A stretch of 64,000 nucleotides of DNA from positions 4,402,001 through 4,466,000 of the forward strand of contig JAULSU010000003.1 in assembly GCA_030512335.1 (NCBI GenBank), written 5' to 3'. Under the pieces are notes generated by a model. The model worked only from the letters and a program-made list of their open reading frames with translations, ran no database searches and was not told where the DNA came from. The DNA is from Immersiella caudata (taxonomy: Eukaryota; Ascomycota; Sordariomycetes; Sordariales; Lasiosphaeriaceae). The translations under genes and the position numbers were made by a program. Each line of letters starts with the position of its first letter. Position 1 is the stretch's first letter. Positions 56,603 to 64,000 of the stretch are shown here, piece by piece.

Positions 56603-59600
56603 CTTGGCGGGAGGCGGACCCCTGCCGATGGCGGGGGAGGGGCAGAGCTAGCGCGCGCCCGCGTCACTGCGCCGGCAAAAACGTCCCTCTGATGATGGAT
56701 GGTCTGATGCAGTCGGCCAAGCGAATCGCAATGGTTGCGGCCCGCCCGGGAACAACCCCGAACTTATGCGCTCTCGCTGTCGTCCGTTTCTGGTTGACCT
56801 GCTGACAGGATGCAGCTCGTGCGCCACTAACAGCGAGCTGTCGTCACAAGATCTGAGAACCCCTTTGTTCCCGTCCAGCTTTTCCGATGTTCGGTGTGCG
56901 TCGTCGATTTGGCGAGCGCCCTGTGTTGCGTTGCGACTCGGCGGATGTTTCGTTGTCGAGCGAAGGGAAGCCAATTCGATGTATTCGTCTCGGCCGTTGT
57001 GTAATGTTCGTCGGGCGGCTACTTGGTGTTGCCGAATGTACGTGATATGGGGGAGTTGCGCAGCGTGTAGGTTGACAACAAAGATGTTTAGATGTTGGCA
57101 GAGAAGCAGCAGGTCGAGCAGATATATTGGAGCTTTCTCAAAAAGAATGGTCTAGACAGTAGGGATCCCGGTTCCCTTTCTACGTACCGCAGGGATAGCG
57201 GAAACAGGGAATACTGGTCGCCCGAAGTATTTGTATGTTGCGCCATCCTTTTCATCAAGTAATTATGTGTCATGGGCAGCAGCGTCCGGTCCACTTAGTG
57301 GACGGCAGGACCGTGACAAACAAAGACCTGGGATGGCTGGGCTCCGCAACCATCCACTGCATCGATGTCACGGAGTGGAGGCTGCCCGTCATGGGGCGCC
57401 ATCCCATTGGCTTGGACCGGGCGCTGGTACATGGAGACTGTATTTCAGGCGTATTGCACCCGGATTTTCGCTTGTACCTCGATGTATGGCCGGGAAAGGA
57501 GGCCTTTCCCGGGCGGATGATCCGTACGCTCGGGGAAACGCATCGCTTCTAGCGAGTTCGGGAAGCCGCGCAGGGGAAGGCGACCCGGCACGCCTTTCGC
57601 GATCCCACCCTGTGCTTCACACTCCACTCCATGGCTAAAAGGCACACAGTACGCCTGGCGGGAGGCTTCACCGGAAAACCGACAGCGCGCCGAGTAATCC
57701 CCAAGGAGCGCAGTCGAGGGGCAAAGGGCCGACGGCTCCGGCTGGCTACCTGCGGGCGGAGAGCCCAAGAACACCTAATAAGCACTGACGGCTGTCGTGT
57801 TTGGCGCCTTGCATTGGCGCTCTGCGGAGGGCCTGGCAAGTCGAGCCAGCGCTGGGCTGGGCAGTCAATGGGTTCGATCGCGTCAGCCACGAGCCCAAAT
57901 ATCGGTGCGCCTTCCGGACGTGCCCCGAGTCGACGGAGGGCAGCCGAGACGGCCAAAGGGGCCAAAGACGCAAAGCCTGAGGTGACTCTGCACATCTTGC
58001 TTTCTTCTAGGCTTGCGACATATGCCCCACAAAATGCGGAAAGCCGCCTGGCAGCCAATGACAGGCGGCGGTGCAGGTCTTAGATCTGCCGAGCCTCTCA
58101 TCGCCCCATCAGCAGGTCACCTGGCAAACCTCTCAGCTGGGTCCACCGCATAAAAATTTTGCGTCCTTCGTGCCCAGTCCAGTGAGCAGCACGTGCAGCA
58201 TCGCGAAAGGTCATGGAGCCCCTGACGTGACACAGGGCCTGTTTCCTCGACGATCCCGCTTTGGGTGCGATCTGAGCCTGGCCAAAACACACCTGTGGGT
58301 TCGTAAGGCTATAAGACGGAATTACGATTCCACCACAAACAGGACGACATTCCCGAGTAAGCTGGCCACGGGACTGAGGCTCGTACGTGCTCTGACCATC
58401 GCGGGGCGGTCTGAGGGGCTCACCGTCCACAACCCAAGGGGCTTCCCCGCATTTTCCAAGCACTAAGCAAGCACACCTTGCGAACGGGTTGTTCCTGCAA
58501 CGACCCCTGCGCCGATTGAGAAAAAACACTGGCAGCTGGAAAATCCTGCATTTTGTTTTTCACTGGCGACCTTGGCGGCTTGGGGCGCAACGTCTTGGAG
58601 GAGTAAGGTACGTCAGTGTCTCATTCCCCGTCGCGACTTTGGACGCCGGAATCGCGAGCTTGCCCAGGCCTCGGAGAAGCTCAATTTCGACTGCGAGGCG
58701 TTGGAACATCGCCCGCCACATCACCAACGCCAGTGGTTTGGCCTGCATTGCAATTACCTAATTTCAAGCCTCCCGGGCGGCCCTCAGCGGCCACACACGC
58801 GGCACAAGCAGAGCACGTTGGTCAGTCCGCCACGGTGTGCCTTTTCCATTCGTTCGCGCTCCGCGGTTCGCTTGCATGATGTCTTTTTCCCGAATGCTAA
58901 CGTTACCGCCCGGGCGTGGTACTCCGCGGTCGGGACTTCAACTCGCGCGCACAAGGCGCCATGCCAAGCTGCCCCTTGCCCGGAGTCTGACTCTTTCAGC
59001 GTCCCCCTTTTGTCCTGCGGCGCAGGTCGACCAGGCGAGCGTCCGGAGATGTTTACTTAGCGCAAATATGGCTCTGGTTCTGTTCCTCCAGTGGAGGTTG
59101 ACTACCTGACTGGCAGTCGTTAGTGGACGCCTTCGAGGCTGTGCCCTGGAGCTGGGACGCCACAGACTTCCCCGCGGAGTGCTCCGCAGCGTCAAGCTTC
59201 TTACTGTCTATAAGTCGAAAACGGCTGGGGCTGGCTCCCCACCGTGCCGGTTCTGGGCTTTCGTGGATTCATGTGGTCATAACCGCTTGGCTCCAAGGAT
59301 CAGTCAGTGCCAGAGTCACTGGCCATGTGTGACTCCTGGGTCAACTGAGTGGCATCAGCCATCGGCATCAACCTTGAAGGCGTTTGAGTCCATGTCAAAG
59401 AAAGGAGATTTATCCACAACGAGATGTCAGTGGGTCGTATGGACCTGACGGGTCTGGAGCCTGGACCCTAAATTCGTATCCATTTCCCGCCTGCCCCAGC
59501 TTTAAGAAACGGAAATTGGCTTGAGCGCAGGATCTGTTTTTTTTTCTTGTGGAACTTCAGTGGACCTTTCTGGCTGTGGATATCCGGCTACACACGGCAA

Positions 59601-60442
59601 TGTAATATTTCCCATGGCTTGGTGTTTTCGTCAAAATTTCTCGGCCCGCTTCCAGTGCCTTCGTCGGACACCGCCGCTCCCGAACTGGCGGTTCCCGCTG
59701 GGGCTGGGGCACAGTCAGCGCTTCGCTTCTTCGTATACGGCGACTCAGCTAACGGGTGGGGCTTCAGGAGAAGGCCGGCAGTCATTGATGGTTGGCGAGG
59801 GGACATTGAGCCGGGCGAAGGCGCACCGAGAGGTTCGCAAGCTCGGGTACGGAACGCGGGACGGCTGGAGGCGAGGCGTGATCTTGTGGTGCTGTGCTGG
59901 CGTGATGTTGTTGTGTTGTTGTGCAGCCCCTGGATACCATAGACGGGGGAATACGGTGAGATTCCTAGTCCCATCCCATTTGCATTGATAGCGGATTCCA
60001 AGGTACCCACCGCGGGAAACCGTTGGAGTCTTGAGGCGTCTGGCTCCAACTTTGTGGGCAGCAAAGGCGTTGGACCGTCGAAGTTTGCGCCTGACTCAGT
60101 TGCTTAACTATAGCTAAGCTCTGGGGCTTGCTGTGCCAATCTTAGTCGGTAAGTTCTTACAGCAACGCCGGGACGCCCAAAAGCTTGTCAGGTCCATCGA
60201 GGTAGACGCCGATGAGTCTCTGGATTCCGCCAGTCTCCTTCAAATACGAAGAAATTCCTTCTTTCCGGAAGTTCCCAGCTCTCCTACTTGTCAAAAGGTG
60301 TTGGTGAGAATGCCTTATGGAACGAGGCCTAATCGGGGTGCTGAGTTGTGTCGCCGCTCTGTGATGTCATTGTAATTCTGAACACGCCACTCATCGAGCC
60401 CACAGCCGCCAACGTCAGTGGAAATTACTGATTGTGACCGGA
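56603..60442. other. 3.8 kb stretch with no recognisable gene
   Basis: The left end should hold the arrestin promoter. Open frames reach 169 codons (57549-58058 minus) and 162 codons (58572-59060 plus), but most overlap long frames on the other strand and read as Arg/Pro/Ser/Ala-rich noise without domains. No tRNA, rRNA, terminal repeats or AT-shift typical of RIP were seen. In composition it resembles the larger gene-free block at 31.7-42.2 kb. Confidence 0.5.
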
Positions 60443-61607
60443 TTATAGTTTCTGTCTACTCGAGGCCCGCCACAACTGCCACGGGAGGTTCCAGCTGCTC
60501 TTGACCCTGAACGGGTCAAAGTTGGCCTTTTCTAACCTCGACAGGTAATCCCCGACAGGGATGCCTTCAAGCAGCACCCCGAACGCCCTGTCTCTCAGAG
60601 CCTTTTCGCTGTGCGAGGCGCTGCTGGCGCCTGCCTCAGGGTAGACGTGGCCAGCCTCGCCCTCATGCTCAAAGTCGTGTCCCAGACTCTTCCCTGCCTT
60701 GAGGTTCTCCAACATCTCGCGCGCGGTGATGAGATGGTCATTAGCGCGGGTAGCCACCTTGAAGACAGCATCTTGAAGCCCTTCGGCACCCGGCCCATGG
60801 CGGAAGACGTCCTCTTCCCGGACCCCTGATTCCGCCATGACGTCTAGGGGCAACAACAAGGTGGGCGCTTTCGTGTTGCCAACGGTGCCGGTCGGTCCCT
60901 GAATAGGTTTGGACGGTGCGGCAAGAACCGGTACTCCCCTCAGTATTGCGGCAATGCCGCATGCCTTGCCAATGTGGCTCGCAAGATGATCCCAGTCCAT
61001 CGAGCGGACAGACATGGACGCCAGGGTCATGTACATCAGGGTCGCGTATGTGTTCTCTCCATATTCCTCCAGAGCAGCGAGGGAGGTGAAGGGCTGATCC
61101 TCCATGTGCGTCTCCCGCGTGTTGACGAGGCGCAGCAACCAGAACTTCAGAGAGCTCGCGCTTCCCCCTTCCCTCGCCTTGATGGTCGTTAAGGCATTGT
61201 GTAGAAGGATCGAGATGGGTTCCCTTGGCGGATTACCCGCAAATGTCTTATCTATGGTGTCGCGCCAGAACTGTATCCGGAATCGGCCAATTGTTGGAGT
61301 AGAAATCGTCTCGGGCAAACGAGCGAGTTCGAGATTCAACGTGCGCACGGCATCGTACACGTCTCGCGCCGCGGGGGAAAGAAAGCGTCGAACTAGGTAT
61401 GCATCGTAATCACCGTGCCTGAAAGACTGTAAGTGGTTGCCTGGTTCCAGATTCAGTGCCGATGCGATTGGGGTCGTACTGGAGCTGCTTTTCGCAGTAG
61501 CTGCGGGCCGAGTTGACATCAGCTTGGGTCACAATTCCGCGACGGAGCTGTTGAGCAACAAGGGGCGCTCTCTTCAGGTTGCGCCCAATGCTGTTGGAGG
61601 ATAACAT
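60443..61607 (-). CDS. NDUFAF6-type complex I assembly factor (squalene/phytoene synthase-like fold)
   Basis: Exons 61607-61480 and 61418-60443 are joined across a 61 nt intron (GTACGA...TTTCAG, phase 2) for 367 residues. The junction restores Y-C-E-K-Q-L-Q-H-G-D-Y-D-A-Y-L, the expected first helix of the prenyl-synthase-like fold. The N-terminus (M-L-S-S-N-S-I-G-R-N-L-K-R-A; R-R-G-I-V) is basic, hydroxylated and lacks acids, as a mitochondrial targeting peptide should. Later blocks W-R-D-T-I-D, E-E-Y-G-E-N-T-Y-A-T-L-M-Y and H-I-G-K-A-C-G-I follow the NDUFAF6 pattern, and the paired Asp-rich catalytic motifs of true squalene/phytoene synthases are absent. In this family the protein aids early assembly of respiratory complex I (membrane arm, ND1) in the matrix. 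It shares a 355 bp upstream region with RAD5. Confidence 0.88.
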
Positions 61608-61962
61608 GACGAAAAAGAAGAGAAACTATGCAACTCGCCCCATTCTCAGAGGCTCGTGTTTGGGCGGATGGAATCGGGCAATGGCTTGGCCAATGTCGCA
61701 AGTCATACTCCCGGATCCAAATGTTTTTTTTTTCTTCGCGACCGAGCTCCCTCTAATCGATGACGAAAGTGGCCTGTGCTCAGTGTTAAAGTGCCTGAAC
61801 GCGGTCAGGTGACAACGGACGCCAAAAATCGCGGGTCGTCATTCTGGCGCGTCTCCCAGCGCGCCTCAATTATGGTGCAGCGATCTCCAAACAATCGGGA
61901 TCGCCTTGGAAACGCAGAGATCCCCAATCACCGCCCCGCTGAGATCGCGACGACAACACAGA
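61608..61962. promoter_or_regulatory. 355 bp bidirectional promoter region between the NDUFAF6-type gene and RAD5
   Basis: The two start codons face away from each other with only 355 bp between them, so both promoters and 5' UTRs must lie here. A GGCCAATG sequence at about 61687-61694 gives a CCAAT core in either orientation, and a T-run (61726-61734) lies near the middle. A nucleosome-depleted shared promoter is likely. Confidence 0.55.
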
Positions 61963-64000
61963 ATGATGGATCAAATGGAGGAGTGCGACGAACACTACGG
62001 CGGACAAGACCCGCATCCCAGCAAAAAGAGACGCCTCGATTCAGACGACAAACAGACTCCGATTGTCTCGGCGCCGTCCACCTCCTCTTCCCCACCTCGA
62101 TTTTTCAGAGACTTAGATGAAGATGATGACGAACAGACTCCAATTATCTCGGTGCCTCCCACCTCGTCTCCCCCAACCCGATTTTTCAAGGACTCAGATG
62201 ACGAGGACGATGAAGATTACTACTCAGCCACCCCCAAACAAGTCCCAGAAACATCTTGTCTCCCGAGAAGAACTCCCCTTTTGGAGCAAGATGTCGAGAA
62301 CTCATCGAACCGAGCATTGTCTTCTCGCCCGGCCGCTCAGTCATCGAGCTCGGCCCCCGCTCCGATGGGCTTCGACCGCAAGACATTCGAAGCATTTGTT
62401 GGCGAGAATATCGACACAGACACTTTGGCGATTATTCAGGACAACTGTGGGAACAATATCGAGAGGGCAGTTAATATGTACTTTGATGGGACGTGGAAGA
62501 ATCTGAAGAGAAAAGCGCCCAAGGCCACGCCAATCCGATCCTCGGCCTCAAGTTCCACGTCGTATACTCCGAACGCCGTAGCGACACCCCGCGTTACACC
62601 GATCGCTGGCCGGCAAATATCCAATGCGCGATACATCGGCGCGTTCGGCGTTGAAGGATGGTCGACGAAGAGTGGCATAAATTTGCTAAAGCACGGCGAC
62701 GCTGTCAAGATCGAACGCCAGAAGATTCTTCCGCTCGGAAACGGCCTCGGAAAGGGGCAATCGAGGACAGGGCCACAGCGAATCAGCCTGGCCGCTGCAA
62801 AGCGCGTCGATGTCATCGTGCGCTTCACCGATACAAGCGGTAGGGAGATTGGGCGGCTGGGCAAAGAGGCGGCCAACTGGGTTTCAGTCTTGATGGACCA
62901 GGGTGTTTGCAAGTTTGAAGGGACTTGCGTCTATGCGCCAGAGAGGCTGAGGACAGGCGATCCAATCTACTTGCAGTTGAGGTGCTCGTTGCTCAAGTCA
63001 GCCTTCTTCGAGAGAGCGTTCCAGATTGAGGACAATCGCGCAACCGGACGATTTGAAGAGGCCGAGTCAACAGAGGAGAAGGATATGAGACTCAGGCAAG
63101 TCGCACTGGTCAAGTTGTTCCAGGAGATCAACCTCGTCCCGACGAAAACCAACGCAGCGGCGGCAAAGCACCAACGACAAGGTCTGTTGGAGGTGGCCGA
63201 GCGCGATGACAACAAGGATAAAGCCCAGTCGAATGACTCGGACGCGGAGAAGCCGGGTAGCTCAACCCCGGAAGAAAAGGAGGAGGGCGAAGAGCTCGAG
63301 CAAGACCAGCTGGACGCGCTCTACAAGAAGGCGCAGTCCTTTGACTTTAACACACCCATGGCTGAACCTGCCGAGACCTTTGCGATGGACCTACGTCCTT
63401 ACCAGAAGCAGTCTTTGCACTGGATGATGGGCAAGGAGAAAGACGAGAGGAACAAGCAGCGAGAGGTTTCGATGCACCCGCTCTGGGAGGAATACACCTG
63501 GCCGACCAAGGATCATGATGACAAGGAACTCCCCATTGTGCCCGATCAACTAAGCTTTTACGTCAACCCATACTCGGGCGATATGTCCCTGAACTTCCCT
63601 CGACAACACCAACATTGTCTGGGCGGAATTCTGGCAGACGAGATGGGTCTGGGCAAGACGATCCAGATGCTGAGTCTCATTCATTCTCACAAGTCCGACG
63701 TCGCGATTCGGGCCAAGGAGTCTGCAGCGAACGACCCATCAGTCACTCGCCTCCCGCGTCTTCCATCGGGCCCTAGCAATGGTGGATTTGTGGATGCCCC
63801 CTGCACTACCCTGGTTGTCGCCCCAATGTCTCTCCTCGCCCAGTGGCAGAGCGAAGCAGAGAACGCGTCGAAAGAGGGTACGCTCCAGTCTATGGTCTAC
63901 TATGGCGCCGAGAAGAATGTAGATCTGTTGACAATGTGCTGCGAAGCCAACGCTACGACTGCTCCGGACGTCATCATCACAAGCTACGGTGTTATCCTGT
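61963..64000 (+). CDS. rad5: RAD5/Rad8-type SNF2 helicase and PCNA ubiquitin ligase, 5' part
   Basis: The frame starts at ATG 61963 (M-M-D-Q-M-E) and stays open to the right edge, 679 codons. The N-terminus has a basic K-K-R-R-L-D nuclear-signal-like stretch and a 27-residue tandem duplication (31-57, 58-84). A UBA/CUE-like helical segment lies at about 137-177 (I-I-Q-D-N-C-G-N-N-I-E-R-A-V). The HIRAN domain is at about 216-325 (Y-I-G-A-F-G-V-E-G-W-S-T-K). The SNF2 ATPase begins with L-R-P-Y-Q-K-Q-S-L-H-W-M and the Walker A-like D-E-M-G-L-G-K-T near 560, then L-V-V-A-P-M-S-L-L-A-Q-W and I-I-T-S-Y-G-V. The DEAH motif, inserted RING finger and helicase C-terminus lie beyond the window. Rad5 polyubiquitinates PCNA with Ubc13-Mms2 and reverses stalled forks. 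An intronless 5' part is normal for the family. Confidence 0.93.
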   Translation, partial: MMDQMEECDEHYGGQDPHPSKKRRLDSDDKQTPIVSAPSTSSSPPRFFRDLDEDDDEQTPIISVPPTSSPPTRFFKDSDDEDDEDYYSATPKQVPETSCLPRRTPLLEQDVENSSNRALSSRPAAQSSSSAPAPMGFDRKTFEAFVGENIDTDTLAIIQDNCGNNIERAVNMYFDGTWKNLKRKAPKATPIRSSASSSTSYTPNAVATPRVTPIAGRQISNARYIGAFGVEGWSTKSGINLLKHGDAVKIERQKILPLGNGLGKGQSRTGPQRISLAAAKRVDVIVRFTDTSGREIGRLGKEAANWVSVLMDQGVCKFEGTCVYAPERLRTGDPIYLQLRCSLLKSAFFERAFQIEDNRATGRFEEAESTEEKDMRLRQVALVKLFQEINLVPTKTNAAAAKHQRQGLLEVAERDDNKDKAQSNDSDAEKPGSSTPEEKEEGEELEQDQLDALYKKAQSFDFNTPMAEPAETFAMDLRPYQKQSLHWMMGKEKDERNKQREVSMHPLWEEYTWPTKDHDDKELPIVPDQLSFYVNPYSGDMSLNFPRQHQHCLGGILADEMGLGKTIQMLSLIHSHKSDVAIRAKESAANDPSVTRLPRLPSGPSNGGFVDAPCTTLVVAPMSLLAQWQSEAENASKEGTLQSMVYYGAEKNVDLLTMCCEANATTAPDVIITSYGVIL

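Noticed and set aside
57549..58083. Overlapping 169- and 150-codon frames on opposite strands
   Set aside because: Both are Arg/Ala-rich and domain-free; equal openness on both strands indicates GC bias rather than coding.

Overview
The window is nuclear DNA of a filamentous ascomycete (Pezizomycotina, most likely a Sordariomycete). The reasons are: genes on both strands interrupted by short GT-AG introns (roughly 50-110 nt), GC-rich third codon positions, large disordered regulatory proteins, and gene families such as a C2H2/fungal_trans regulator, a BRE4-like FUSC membrane protein, a DUF7719 protein, an ascomycete-type delta-12 desaturase and a fungal UTP8. No rRNA, tRNA, CRISPR array or intact transposon was recognised. 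All gene models come from reading the sequence and joining exons by hand; family names rest on recognised motifs, not on a search.

Layout. 0-7 kb: the 5' part of a minus-strand gene running off the left edge, a four-BRCT Dpb11/Rad4/TopBP1-type scaffold (+), and a convergent DUF8035-like protein with an RD-repeat tail (-). 9.6-17.1 kb: UTP8 (-) and ELG1 (+), divergent from a shared 0.7 kb upstream region. 17.5-24.1 kb: an SR/RD-rich protein (-) interrupted by an in-frame TAA, and a five-exon FUSC-type membrane protein (+). 24.7-31.7 kb: a delta-12 desaturase (-) and a large C2H2/fungal_trans regulator (-). 31.7-42.2 kb: a 10.5 kb stretch without a recognisable gene. 42.2-48.1 kb: MOSC protein (-), alpha/beta hydrolase (+), secreted polysaccharide deacetylase (-), DUF7719 protein (-). 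49.2-56.6 kb: GPI12/PIG-L (+), LSM3 (+), a GTPBP1-type GTPase (-), a PPxY arrestin adaptor (-). 56.6-60.4 kb: a second gene-poor stretch. 60.4-64 kb: an NDUFAF6-type complex I assembly factor (-) and RAD5 (+, cut by the right edge), divergent from 355 bp.

Theme. Most genes are housekeeping and unrelated to one another. Three act on replication stress and PCNA: the Dpb11/TopBP1 scaffold, the PCNA-unloading Elg1, and the PCNA-polyubiquitinating Rad5. The others cover ribosome biogenesis (UTP8), mRNA decay/splicing (LSM3), lipid and GPI-anchor synthesis (desaturase, GPI12), complex I assembly, cell-wall modification and transporter trafficking (arrestin).

The most unusual observations are: the SR/RD-rich gene, where one reading frame continues for 241 codons past a TAA and ends in eight tyrosine-led octad repeats; a canonical PIP box in the ELG1 ATPase region together with two HPFF motifs; a 27-residue tandem duplication at the RAD5 N-terminus; a 52-codon upstream ORF overlapping the FUSC gene start; and the 10.5 kb gene-free block upstream of the zinc-finger regulator.
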